Shown here piece after piece: positions 43,615 to 52,776 of a DNA stretch of 64,000 nt. The notes below the pieces were generated by a model. The model searched no databases. It was given only the letters and a program-made list of their open reading frames with translations, and was not told the DNA's origin. The stretch is taken from assembly GCF_000716545.1 (NCBI RefSeq), contig NZ_JNWZ01000002.1:133091-197090 (forward strand), written 5' to 3'. The position numbers and the translations under genes are program-made. Origin of the DNA: Kitasatospora phosalacinea (GTDB lineage Bacteria; Actinomycetota; Actinomycetes; Streptomycetales; Streptomycetaceae). Each line of letters begins with the position of its first letter. Positions within the stretch are counted from its first letter, which is position 1.

Positions 43615-44606
43615 CGCCCGACCGTGCGCCGGAACAGGGCCCGGGCCCGCTGCCAGGGCGTCGGCGGCAGGCCGTCGCGGGAGGCGCCCCGGGCGAAGTG
43701 CCGTTCCAGGTAGTACTGGCCGACGGACAGCACGCTGGTCACCGCGACGTACCAGAGGGTGACCACCATCAGCAGCGGGATCACCCGGTAGGTCTGGTTG
43801 TAGATCAGCTGGGCGGAGAACAGCAGGTCGTGGACGGCCAGCACGCTGATGATCGAGGTGCCCTTGAGGGTGCCGATCAGCATGTTCCCGGCGGGCGGCA
43901 GGATCGACCGCATCGCCTGCGGCAGCACGATCCGGCGCAGCACCCGGCCCCGGCTCAGGCCCAGCGAGGCGGACGCCTCCAGCTGGCCCTGGTCGACCGA
44001 CAGGACGCCGGAGCGCACCACCTCGGCGGCGAACGCGGCCTCGTGCAGGGTCAGGCCGATCAGGGCGGTGAGCACCGGGCCGAGCAGGTTGACCGTCTTC
44101 ACCGCGAACAGCTCGCCGCCGAACGGCAGGGTCAGCGACAGCGTCGGGTACAGCGCCCCGATGTTGAACCAGAGCAGCAGCTGGACCAGCAGCGGGGTGG
44201 CCCGGAAGATCCACACGAAGCTCCAACTCAGGCTCTGGAGCACCGGGTTGCCCGAGAGCCTGGCCGCCGCCAGCGCGGTGCCCAGGGCGAAGCCGAGGGC
44301 CGTCACCGCGCCGGTCAGCCAGAGCGTCAGCAGCAGGCCGCGCATGATCGACGGGGCGGTCAGGTAGGCGCCGACCACCGACCACTCGAAGGCCCGGTTG
44401 CCGGCCAGCGAGCGCACCAGCAGGGCGGTGGCGAGCAGCGCCAGGGCGCCGCTGACGTACCGCCCGGGGCGGCGGCGGGGCACGATCGGCAGTGCCGCCA
44501 GGGCGGCGGGGCCGGTGGCGGCGGACGGGCCGTCGGGCGCCCCGCCGGACGGGGACGGTGGCGTGGTGGACCGGAGGTCGGCGGACGGGACGGCGGGCGA
44601 GGCCAT
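43611..44606 (-). CDS. Polar amino acid ABC transporter permease
   Basis: 331 aa, HisMQ-type permease with the EAA loop [21 protein letters not shown] and a 45-residue Pro/Ser/Ala-rich N-terminal extension. No ATPase or binding protein is in its own operon; those are in the divergent operon (46851-50537), which has one permease. A two-permease, two-binding-protein, one-ATPase set matches TcyJKLMN of B. subtilis. First gene of the minus-strand operon. Confidence 0.9.
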   Translation of the reverse strand: MASPAVPSADLRSTTPPSPSGGAPDGPSAATGPAALAALPIVPRRRPGRYVSGALALLATALLVRSLAGNRAFEWSVVGAYLTAPSIMRGLLLTLWLTGAVTALGFALGTALAAARLSGNPVLQSLSWSFVWIFRATPLLVQLLLWFNIGALYPTLSLTLPFGGELFAVKTVNLLGPVLTALIGLTLHEAAFAAEVVRSGVLSVDQGQLEASASLGLSRGRVLRRIVLPQAMRSILPPAGNMLIGTLKGTSIISVLAVHDLLFSAQLIYNQTYRVIPLLMVVTLWYVAVTSVLSVGQYYLERHFARGASRDGLPPTPWQRARALFRRTVGR

Positions 44607-44733
44607 GGAGGTGCTCCAACGGGCGGCGGGGCGGGTAGTGGCCGCATGCCGTCACTCACGCGTGCCGCGTCCCTCAACGCGGCTGGGCCTGGCGGCAGTT
44701 CGACCGGGCCCGGGCAGTTCTCGCTCCGTTTCG

Positions 44734-44764
44734 ATCGTACGCGTGAGCGAGCGGAGGCTGTCAA
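44734..44764 (-). promoter_or_regulatory. Promoter of the permease-FAD-molybdoenzyme operon
   Basis: On the minus strand TTGACA (44764-44759), 19 bp, TACGAT (44739-44734): a near-consensus vegetative promoter about 125 nt before the permease start. Confidence 0.6.
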
Positions 44765-44806
44765 GGACGCGGGTGTGACGTCGGTGTTTCGTACTGGCGG
44801 GAAAGG

Positions 44807-44836
44807 TTGACGGGCCGTCGGCGGCACTGCTCAACT
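44807..44836 (+). promoter_or_regulatory. Promoter of the leader-peptide transcript
   Basis: TTGACG (44807-44812), 18 bp, TCAACT (44831-44836), ending 7 nt before the leader-peptide ATG; the -10 is weak. No Shine-Dalgarno sequence, so the peptide would be read from a leaderless mRNA. Confidence 0.45.
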
Positions 44837-44843
44837 GTTCGAC

Positions 44844-44924
44844 ATGACAGCCGAGCAGCCCGCCCTCGTGACGCGAGGCCACATCGACTTCGGTCGGGTG
44901 TGGTCCGCCGCGTGTCGCGGCTGA
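44844..44924 (+). CDS. Cysteine-containing leader peptide of the sulfur operon
   Basis: 26 codons: begins MTAEQPALVTRGHIDFGR and ends WSAACRG, with one Cys codon (TGT) third from the end. The pattern R-x-H-x-D-(L/F)-x-R-x-x-SA-x-C is that of the small putative leader peptides found ahead of sulfur, methionine and cysteine genes in Streptomyces. Stalling at Cys when charged tRNA-Cys is scarce would alter folding of the hairpins that start 7 nt after its stop. It lies 272 nt before the SsuD-like monooxygenase gene. Too short to be found by length filters. Confidence 0.7.
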   Translation: MTAEQPALVTRGHIDFGRVWSAACRG

Positions 44925-44930
44925 CCCGGC

Positions 44931-45017
44931 AGCGGGCCGCCTGACCGGCCCTGCTCCCCTTCGGGGGTCCTCCCTCGGTCGCCCCGTAGCGGGCCGGGAA
45001 GCCGTCCGCCCGGACGG
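44931..45017 (+). promoter_or_regulatory. Attenuator-like hairpins behind the leader peptide
   Basis: AGCGGGCCG / CGGCCCTGCT (44931-44954, one bulge), CCCC-TTC-GGGG (44956-44966) and CCGTCC-GCCC-GGACGG (45002-45017) follow the leader stop. They could act as terminator or anti-terminator; there is no U tract. The rest of 45018-45196 is Pro/Arg-codon-like GC-rich leader with no visible gene. Confidence 0.45.
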
Positions 45018-45196
45018 ATCGACAGGCGCACGCTGCCGCCTCCTCCTCCGCCTTTCCGCTCGCTCCCGAGCCGGCGCACCGTCACGCGCCCTACCCACTG
45101 GACTCCCACCCACCCGCCGCCGCCCCGCACCCACCCGCCGAGGCGTCCCCCGGCATGCCCGGGCCGCGGCACCGCCCCACCGGAAGAGGCTCCACC

Positions 45197-46321
45197 ATGC
45201 CCGTCGAGTTCCTCGGAATCGCCGCCACCGGCGACGGTTCGGAGACCACCGCCCGCACCACCCACGCCTTCGACCGCGACTACACGCTGCGCCTGGCCCG
45301 CGCCCACGAGGACCACGGCTGGGACCGGGTGCTGTTCGCCTACGGCGCCGGCGCGCCCGAGCCCGCCGCCTCCGCCGCGTACCTCGCCGCCAAGCTCGAC
45401 CGGCTGCAGATCCTGCTCGCGCACCGGCCCAACGTCTCGTACCCGACCTTCGCCGCCAAGACCTTCGCCACCCTGGACCGGATCAGTGACGGCCGGCTCA
45501 CCGTGCACTTCATCACCGGCGGCAACGACCACGAGCAGCAGCGCGAGGGCGACTTCCTGCCCAAGGACCGCCGCTACGCCCGCACCCGCGAGTACATCGG
45601 CATCGTCAAGAAGGCCTGGACCAGCCGCGAACCCTTCGACCACGAGGGCGAGTTCTACCGCTTCAACGACTTCGTCTCGGACGTCTTCCCGGTCCAGCAG
45701 CCCCGCCCGAACGTCTCCTTCGGCGGCTCCTCGCCCGCCGCGTTCGCCGCCGGCGGCGCCGAGGCCGACATCTACGCGCTGTGGGGCGAGCCGCTGGCCC
45801 GCACCGCCGAGCAGATCGAGCTGGTCAAGGCCGCCGCCCGGGCCGCCGGGCGCACCGACACCCCGCGGATCCAGGTCGCCTTCCGGCCGATCATCGCGCC
45901 CACCGAGGAACTCGCCTGGGAGAAGGCGCACCGCACGGTCGCCGCGATCAAGGCCCGCCGGGAGGCCGACGACCTGGTGCGCCGACGGCTGACCAGCGCC
46001 GACGGGCCGGAGAACGCCGGCTCGCAGCGGCTGGTGGAGATCGCCGAGGCCGGCGAGCGCTACGACCGCGCGCTGTGGACCCCGACCGCCGCCGCCACCG
46101 GCGGCGCCGGCAACTCCAACGCCCTGGTCGGCACCCCCGAGACGGTCGCCCAGGCGCTGCTCGACTACTACGACCTCGGCGTGGACATCCTCTCCGCCCG
46201 CGGCTACGACCACATCGGCGACGCGATCGACTTCGGCCGGTACGTCATCCCGATCGTCCGCGAGGAGGTCGCCAAGCGCGACGCCGCCAGGGCCGCCCGG
46301 ACCGAGTCCGCCGCGGCATGA
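45197..46321 (+). CDS. LLM-class flavin monooxygenase (SsuD/YtnJ-like)
   Basis: 374 aa, luciferase-like TIM barrel closest in motifs to alkanesulfonate monooxygenase SsuD: LGIAATGDGSETT at the start, RPNVSYPTFAAKTFATLDR, TGGNDHE and FGGSSPAAFAAG in place of the SsuD TGGDP and FGGSS stretches. Such enzymes use FMNH2 and oxygen to cut C-S bonds of sulfonates or S-alkyl cysteines. GAAGAGG before the ATG. First enzyme gene of an operon of six, coupled by ATGA to the acetyltransferase. No flavin reductase is adjacent; the divergent FAD protein could serve (inference). Confidence 0.9.
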   Translation: MPVEFLGIAATGDGSETTARTTHAFDRDYTLRLARAHEDHGWDRVLFAYGAGAPEPAASAAYLAAKLDRLQILLAHRPNVSYPTFAAKTFATLDRISDGRLTVHFITGGNDHEQQREGDFLPKDRRYARTREYIGIVKKAWTSREPFDHEGEFYRFNDFVSDVFPVQQPRPNVSFGGSSPAAFAAGGAEADIYALWGEPLARTAEQIELVKAAARAAGRTDTPRIQVAFRPIIAPTEELAWEKAHRTVAAIKARREADDLVRRRLTSADGPENAGSQRLVEIAEAGERYDRALWTPTAAATGGAGNSNALVGTPETVAQALLDYYDLGVDILSARGYDHIGDAIDFGRYVIPIVREEVAKRDAARAARTESAAA

Positions 46322-46854
46322 GCGCGCTGACCGTCGAGCGGGCCGTCCTCGGCGACCCCCTCACCGAGCCGCTGGTCCGCGAACTCACCCACGAGTACGT
46401 CACCCGCTACGGCCCCGGCGGCCGCGAGGAGATGGCCCGCTACGGCGCCGAGGAGTTCGCCCCGCCGCACGGCCTGCTGCTCCTGCTGCTGCGCGACGGC
46501 GAACCCGTGGCCGGCGGCGCCTACCGCCGCTACGACGCGGACACCGCCGAGGTGAAGCGGATGTGGACCGCCGCCGCGCACCGCCGGCAGGGCCTGGGCC
46601 TGCGCGTCCTGGCCGAACTGGAGGACGCCGCCCGGGAGACCGGCTACCGGCGGATCTTCCTCACCACCGGACCCCGGCAGCCCGAGGCCAAGGGCCTCTA
46701 CCTGGCGGCCGGCTACACCCCGCTGTTCGACGTCCGCGCGCGGACCGCGCCGGACGGCGGACCGCTGCCGTTCGAGAAGCACCTGACCCGCACCACCGCC
46801 CCGCATCCGCAAGACCTGGCCGCCGAGGCGGCCGGAAAGGCACCCTCCAGATGA
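46318..46854 (+). CDS. GNAT N-acetyltransferase of the sulfur operon
   Basis: 178 aa; acetyl-CoA motif AAHRRQGLGLRVLAELE (about 84-100) and LTTGPRQPEAKGLYLAAGYTPL. In the Bacillus ytm operon an analogous GNAT (YtmI/SnaA-like) N-acetylates S-substituted cysteines before monooxygenase cleavage; the gene order here (LLM, GNAT, transporter) supports the same role. Both ends overlap neighbours by four bases (ATGA), so it is tightly coupled. Confidence 0.88.
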   Translation: MSALTVERAVLGDPLTEPLVRELTHEYVTRYGPGGREEMARYGAEEFAPPHGLLLLLLRDGEPVAGGAYRRYDADTAEVKRMWTAAAHRRQGLGLRVLAELEDAARETGYRRIFLTTGPRQPEAKGLYLAAGYTPLFDVRARTAPDGGPLPFEKHLTRTTAPHPQDLAAEAAGKAPSR

Positions 46855-47780
46855 AGCGCCACCTCCCCGCCGTCGCCCTGGCCTCCGTCGCCGCGCTGGC
46901 CCTGGCGGGCTGCGGTTCCGACCCGGCGACCACCTCCAGCGCCGCGCCGCCGGTCGGCGTCCAGCCGAGCCAGGACGTCCTGTCCGGCGTGCAGAAGAAC
47001 GAGGCTGCCGCCGCGCTGCTGCCCGCCGACGTCAAGGCCGCCGGCAGCATCAAGCTCGGCGGCTCGGTCGGCGCCGCGCCCGCGGCGTACTACCCGGAGG
47101 GCAAGCACGAGGTCGCCGGGCTGGACGTCGACCTGGTCAACGGCGTCGCCAAGGTGCTGGGGATCACCGTGCAGCGCGAGGACGCCGCGTTCGAGACCAT
47201 CCTGCCCGCGCTCGGCAGCGGCAAGTACGACGTCGGCACCGGCAACTTCGGCGTCACCGAGGCCCGGCTGAAGACCGTCGACTTCGTCACCTACATCGAC
47301 GACGGCCAGGGCTTCGCGGTGCGCTCCGACAACACCGCGCTGAACTCCGTCACCGACCTCGTCCAGCTGTGCGGCCTGACCGTCGGCACCGGCGCGGGCA
47401 CCACCTTCGAGGCCACCTTGAACGCCAAGAAGGAGGTCTGCGCCCAGAACGGCAAGAAGCCGTACGAGGTGAAGTCCTTCTCCGACAACGCCGCCGTGAT
47501 CACCGGCCTCCAGCAGGGCCGCCTGGACGTGGTGATGTCCACCATCAACGGCCTGCGCTACCAGGCCAACCAGCCGACCGCGAAGACCCGCTTCCTCGGC
47601 GAGTACCACCGCCTCGACGTCGGTTTCGCGTTCAAGAAGGGCTCGACGCTCCCGCCCGCCTTCCAGGCCGCCGTCAACGAGCTGATCAAGGACGGCACGT
47701 ACCAGAAGATCCTGGCCAAGTGGGGCACCACCGACTCGGCGATCACCAAGTCCGAGATCAACCCGCCCGAGCACTCCTGA
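46851..47780 (+). CDS. Amino acid-binding lipoprotein 1 of the sulfur operon
   Basis: 309 aa, family 3 solute-binding protein with signal peptide and lipobox ALAGC (Cys21). Binding domain includes GLDVDLVNGVAKVLGI and NFGVTEARLKTVDFVTYID. The ATG overlaps the GNAT stop. Likely binds cystine, S-substituted cysteine or a similar polar sulfur compound (inference from the operon). Confidence 0.9.
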   Translation: MKRHLPAVALASVAALALAGCGSDPATTSSAAPPVGVQPSQDVLSGVQKNEAAAALLPADVKAAGSIKLGGSVGAAPAAYYPEGKHEVAGLDVDLVNGVAKVLGITVQREDAAFETILPALGSGKYDVGTGNFGVTEARLKTVDFVTYIDDGQGFAVRSDNTALNSVTDLVQLCGLTVGTGAGTTFEATLNAKKEVCAQNGKKPYEVKSFSDNAAVITGLQQGRLDVVMSTINGLRYQANQPTAKTRFLGEYHRLDVGFAFKKGSTLPPAFQAAVNELIKDGTYQKILAKWGTTDSAITKSEINPPEHS

Positions 47781-47793
47781 CCACGGAGCCCCG

Positions 47794-48737
47794 ATGACCG
47801 CCGTGACCCCCGAGAAAGCCCCGTCCCTGAGACCGCCGGCGGACGGCGTCGGCGAGCTGACGATCGTCCCGCACCGCCGCCCCTGGCGGCTGGTGACCGG
47901 CCTGGCCGCGCTGGTGCTGTCCGCCCAGTTCCTGCACGGGCTGGCCGTCAACCCCGGCTGGGACTGGCCGACCTTCCGCACCTTCGTGTTCTCCGACAGC
48001 ATCCTGCGCGCGGTCGGCGTCACGCTCCAACTCACCGCCTACGGAACCGTCCTGGGCTTCGCGCTGGGCGCGGTGATCGCCGCGCTGCGGCTGTCCGGCA
48101 GCCCGATCCTGCGCACCATCGCCTGGACGTACGTGTGGGCGTTCCGCTCGATCCCGCTGATCGTGCAGCTGGTGTTCTGGTTCAACCTGGCGTACCTGTA
48201 CCGGCGGATCGGGATCGGCATCCCGTTCGGCCCGAGCTTCGTCTCCTTCGGCACCATGGACCTGCTCGGCGCACTCGGCGCGGCCGTCCTCGGCCTCGCC
48301 CTGCACCAGGCCGCGTACGCCGCCGAGATCATCCGCGGCGGGGTGCTCGCGGTGGACGCCGGACAGCTCGAAGCGGCCGCCGCGCTCGGCATCCCGAGGT
48401 TCCGGCAGGCCTGGCGGATCGTGCTGCCGCAGGCCATGCGCGGCATCCTGCCGAACGCCGCCAACGAGGTGATCTCGCTGTTCAAGGGCACCTCGATCGT
48501 CTACGTGATGGCGATCGGCGAGCTCTTCTACCAGGTCCAGGTGATCTACGGCCGCACCGGCCGGGTGGTGCCGCTGCTGATGGTCGCCACCGTCTGGTAC
48601 GTGCTGCTGACCACCGCCCTCTCGCTCGTCCAGTACTGGGTCGAGCGCTACTTCGCCCGCGGCAGCGAACGCCACGCGCCCCCCACCCCCTGGCAGCGGC
48701 TGCGCGCCGCCGTCACCGAGATCAAGGAGAAGCGGGC

Positions 48738-48741
<4 letters not shown>
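47794..48741 (+). CDS. Polar amino acid ABC permease of the sulfur operon
   Basis: 315 aa, HisMQ-type permease with [21 protein letters not shown] as the EAA loop. Starts 13 nt after the binding-protein stop and overlaps the ATPase start (ATGA). May pair with the permease of the divergent operon as a heterodimer. Confidence 0.92.
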
Positions 48742-49514
<773 letters not shown>

Positions 49515-49544
49515 AGTCCCCTCCCGACAGAAGGAGTCATCCGC

Positions 49545-50537
49545 ATGTCCGTCTACCGCCGCCGCACCGTCGCCTCGGCCGCCGCCGCCCTCGCCGCCGC
49601 CCTGCTGCTCTCCTCCTGCGGCTCCTCCGACAACGCCTCCGCCGACCTCGGCGCCAAGAAGGAGGGCACCGCGCCCAACGGCGTGAAGGTGAACCTGACG
49701 CCCGACCAGAACCGGGTCACCACCCCGAAGGTCGACGCGATCGCCGCACTCGTCCCCGACGAGATCCGCCGAAGAGGCACCCTCCAGGTCGCGGCCAACG
49801 TCGGCACCGTCCCGCCGCTGGGCTTCTACGCGACCGACGACAAGACGGTCATCGGCACCGAACCCGACCTGGCGTACCTGATCGGCGACGTGCTCGGCCT
49901 CAAGGTCGAGATCGACCCGGTCTCCTGGGAGAACGTCTTCGTCGGCCTGGACAGCGGCAAGTACGACGCGGGCATCACCAACGTCACCGTCACCGAGGCC
50001 CGCAAGGAGAAGTACGACTTCGCCACCTACCGGCTCGACATCCTCGGCTTCGAGGCCAAGAAGGGCGGCAGCTGGAAGGTCAAGGGCCCGGCCGACGTCG
50101 CCGGCCACACCATCGGCGTCTCCTCCGGCACCAACCAGGAGAAGCTGCTGCTGGCCTGGAGCGACCAGGACGTCAAGAACGGCCTCAAGCCGGTGGACGT
50201 GAAGTACTACCAGAACGCCTCCGACTACTACCTCGCCCTCGGCTCCGGCCGGATCGACGCCTGGCTCGGCCCCAACCCGGCCGCCGCCTTCCACTCCGCG
50301 CAGACCGGCGAGACCGAGGTGATCGGCACCTACTCCGGCGCCGGCGACACCGTCCTGGGCAAGATCGCCGCCACCACCAAGAAGGACAACGGCCTGGTCA
50401 AGGCGCTCAACGAGGCCATCAACGAGACCATCAAGAACGGCACCTACGCCCAGGTCCTCAAGCGCTGGGGCCTGGACAACGAGGCCGTGCAGACCTCCGA
50501 GATCAACCCGCCCGGCCTGCCCAGGACCAACAGCTGA
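49545..50537 (+). CDS. Amino acid-binding lipoprotein 2 of the sulfur operon
   Basis: 330 aa, family 3 solute-binding protein, lipobox LLSSC (Cys25). The binding domain has GTVPPLGFYATDDKT and PDLAYLIGDVLGLKVE and differs from binding protein 1, so the transporter probably handles two ligand classes, as TcyJ/TcyK do. GAAGGAG lies before the ATG. Last gene of the operon, convergent with the STM4011 operon. Confidence 0.9.
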   Translation: MSVYRRRTVASAAAALAAALLLSSCGSSDNASADLGAKKEGTAPNGVKVNLTPDQNRVTTPKVDAIAALVPDEIRRRGTLQVAANVGTVPPLGFYATDDKTVIGTEPDLAYLIGDVLGLKVEIDPVSWENVFVGLDSGKYDAGITNVTVTEARKEKYDFATYRLDILGFEAKKGGSWKVKGPADVAGHTIGVSSGTNQEKLLLAWSDQDVKNGLKPVDVKYYQNASDYYLALGSGRIDAWLGPNPAAAFHSAQTGETEVIGTYSGAGDTVLGKIAATTKKDNGLVKALNEAINETIKNGTYAQVLKRWGLDNEAVQTSEINPPGLPRTNS

Positions 50538-50569
50538 CGCCTCCCCGGCGCACCCCCGGAGCGCATCCC

Positions 50570-51430
50570 TCACCAGCCGTGCGGGATGCGCTCCAGCACG
50601 CCGCCCGCGAACACGTCGTACAGCGGCAGCGATTCCAGGTGCACGTACCCGATGTGGCAGTCGCAGACCGCCAACGGGCAGGCGCGCGGCCGCAGTTGCT
50701 CCCGGTACGAGTCGTCGTACAGGTTGCCCAGCGGCGGCCGGACGAAGTGGCAGCGGCGCACCGTGCCGTCCCCGTCCACCGACACCACGCTCTCGCCCGT
50801 CCGGCACGGCAGGCCCGCGCTGCGGTGCGGGTGGCGGCTGTACCCGAACAGCGGGTCCAGCTCCGCCCACTCGGCCGCCCCGGCGTCGGTGTACGTCAGC
50901 CCGTCGGCCGCGTTCACCCACAGGTACACCCCCGCCGGCAGCGCCGCCCGCAGCCGCCGGGCCGCCGCCAGGTGCTCCGGCTGCCCGACCACGCCGACGC
51001 TGAACCGCACGCCCAGCGCGGTGAGTTCGGCGCACTTGGCGAGGAAGCGCTGCTCGCTCACCTGCCCCGGGTGGTACGTCACCCACAGCGCCAGCTTCGC
51101 CAGGTCCGCCTCGGCCAGCCAGCCGGTCCGGCAGCTCGCGTTGGTCTGGATCGCCACCCGCCCCAGGTGCGGCAGTCGGCTCAGCTCCACCATCGCCCGC
51201 CGGTACCAGCCGCGCACCAGCCCCTCGCCCCACGGCGTGAACAGCACCGACAGCCGCCCGTGCCGGTACGCCGCCGCCCAGGCGGTGAACCGCTCCAGCG
51301 CCGCCCGGTCGGCCCGCAGCAGCTCCGGGGTGTCGCGCCGCTTGGCGAACGGGCAGTACGGGCAGTCGTAGTCGCAGGAGGACAGCGGGCCCCGGTACAG
51401 CACGGTCAGTTCGTCCGGTGGAGTGCTCAC
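50570..51430 (-). CDS. STM4011-family radical SAM protein
   Basis: 286 aa. N-terminal radical SAM motif CDYDCPYC (Cys19, Cys23, Cys26; the C-x3-C-x2-C that binds a 4Fe-4S cluster for SAM cleavage). A Cys-rich region near 255-265 (RACPLAVCDCHIG) may hold a second cluster, as in SPASM-like enzymes. GTG start overlaps the STM4012 stop. Belongs to the conserved but uncharacterised STM4011-STM4015 set first seen in Salmonella. Last gene of the operon. Confidence 0.9.
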   Translation of the reverse strand: MSTPPDELTVLYRGPLSSCDYDCPYCPFAKRRDTPELLRADRAALERFTAWAAAYRHGRLSVLFTPWGEGLVRGWYRRAMVELSRLPHLGRVAIQTNASCRTGWLAEADLAKLALWVTYHPGQVSEQRFLAKCAELTALGVRFSVGVVGQPEHLAAARRLRAALPAGVYLWVNAADGLTYTDAGAAEWAELDPLFGYSRHPHRSAGLPCRTGESVVSVDGDGTVRRCHFVRPPLGNLYDDSYREQLRPRACPLAVCDCHIGYVHLESLPLYDVFAGGVLERIPHGW

Positions 51431-52776
51431 TTGGCCTCGTACTCCGCCATGTTGGCGCGCACCGCCGCCGAGAACAGCCGCGGCCCCACCGCGTCCGACC
51501 AGGCCAGGCCCTCCGCGCTCAGCAGCAGCCGGCCGTCCGTGCCGTCCGCCAGCCAGCCGCGGGCGGCGAACTCCGCCAGCTCGGCCGGGAAGTCCAGCTC
51601 CGGGGCGCTGCCGAAGCGCTCCCGGTAGGCCGCCAGGTCGACGCCCTCGCCCTGCAGCAGCGACTGCACCAGGTGGCGGCGGCGGGTCTCCTCGTCCGTC
51701 ATCACCCAGCCCAGCTCGGCCCGGGAGAAGTCCGGCGCGGCCACGTAGTCGTCGATGATCCGGCGCACCTCGCGGGCGTCCACCGCGTAGTCGAAGGAGT
51801 AGTGCAGCCGCGAGGTGTACGAGCGCGCCCCGCAGCCCAGGCCCACCATGCCGTCGGTCTGGCAGGCGTACTCGCCCGCGCCCGCGCTCGCGCTCGCGCT
51901 CGCCGCACCGGCCCGGCGGAACATCCGCATCGACACCTGCTCGTACCCCTCGGCCAGCAGGTGGTCGCGGCCCGCCCGGTACAGCGCCAGCCGCTGCGCG
52001 TCCCACTCCGGGCCCGACGCGTTCCCGGCGTGCCGCCCGAGGCCGGTCAGCGGGCGGACGTACAGCGGGTACAGGTACAACTCCTCCGGGCACCAACTCA
52101 AGGCAGCATCAAGGGACTTGACCCAGCTAGCGGGCGTCTGGCCGTCGATGCCGTAGATCAGGTCGATGTTCAGCACCGGGAACCCGGCCTCCCGCACCCG
52201 CCCCAGCGCCGCCTCCACCGCCGCCCGCTTCTGCGGGCGCACCGCCGACCTGGCCTCCTCGTCCAGGAACGACTGCACGCCCAGGCTCAGCCGGGTCGTC
52301 CCGCGCTCCGCCAGCACCCGCAGCCGGTCGGCCGTCGCGGTGTCCGGCGACGCCTCGACCGAGAGCGGCACCGCCCGCAGGTCCGCCCCCGTCCCCGACT
52401 CGGCGATGTCGCAGAGCCGTTCCAGCTCGGCCGCGCTCAGGTAGGTCGGCGTCCCGCCGCCGAAGGCCGCCAGCGCGAACCGGGCCCCGGGCTCCAACGC
52501 CTCCCGCACCTGCCGCGCCTGCCGCTCCAGCGCGTCCAGGTACGCCGTGGTCAGCCCCTCCGGGCTGCCGATTCGGGTGAACAGGTTGCAGAACCCGCAC
52601 CGCACCTCGCAGAACGGCACGTGCAGGTACAGCGAGAGCGCGTCCTGCTTCTCGCCCCGCCACAGCTCCGCGAGCTGCGGCCGCTCCGGCAGCGGGCGGT
52701 ACGCCGTCTTGTGCGGGTACGCGTAGACGTAGCTCTGGTACGGGGACTCGGCGGTGGCGGTGGTCGTCGCGGTCAT
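51427..52776 (-). CDS. STM4012-family HemN-like radical SAM protein
   Basis: 449 aa with the coproporphyrinogen-dehydrogenase-like layout: CEVRCGFC (Cys56, Cys60, Cys63), AFGGGTPTYLS and SVEASPDT motifs, and the HemN-type C-terminal domain. An Ala/Ser-rich insert (about 288-298) interrupts the middle. HemN relatives include heme chaperones, methyltransferases and cyclopropanases, so heme synthesis should not be assumed. ATG overlaps the preceding stop (ATGA). Confidence 0.9.
   Translation of the reverse strand: MTATTTATAESPYQSYVYAYPHKTAYRPLPERPQLAELWRGEKQDALSLYLHVPFCEVRCGFCNLFTRIGSPEGLTTAYLDALERQARQVREALEPGARFALAAFGGGTPTYLSAAELERLCDIAESGTGADLRAVPLSVEASPDTATADRLRVLAERGTTRLSLGVQSFLDEEARSAVRPQKRAAVEAALGRVREAGFPVLNIDLIYGIDGQTPASWVKSLDAALSWCPEELYLYPLYVRPLTGLGRHAGNASGPEWDAQRLALYRAGRDHLLAEGYEQVSMRMFRRAGAASASASAGAGEYACQTDGMVGLGCGARSYTSRLHYSFDYAVDAREVRRIIDDYVAAPDFSRAELGWVMTDEETRRRHLVQSLLQGEGVDLAAYRERFGSAPELDFPAELAEFAARGWLADGTDGRLLLSAEGLAWSDAVGPRLFSAAVRANMAEYEAK

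Noticed and set aside
51427..52776. Annotating the STM4012 protein as coproporphyrinogen III oxidase (HemN)
   Set aside because: It shares the radical SAM motif and overall layout, but its operon partners and family point to STM4012, for which heme synthesis is not established.
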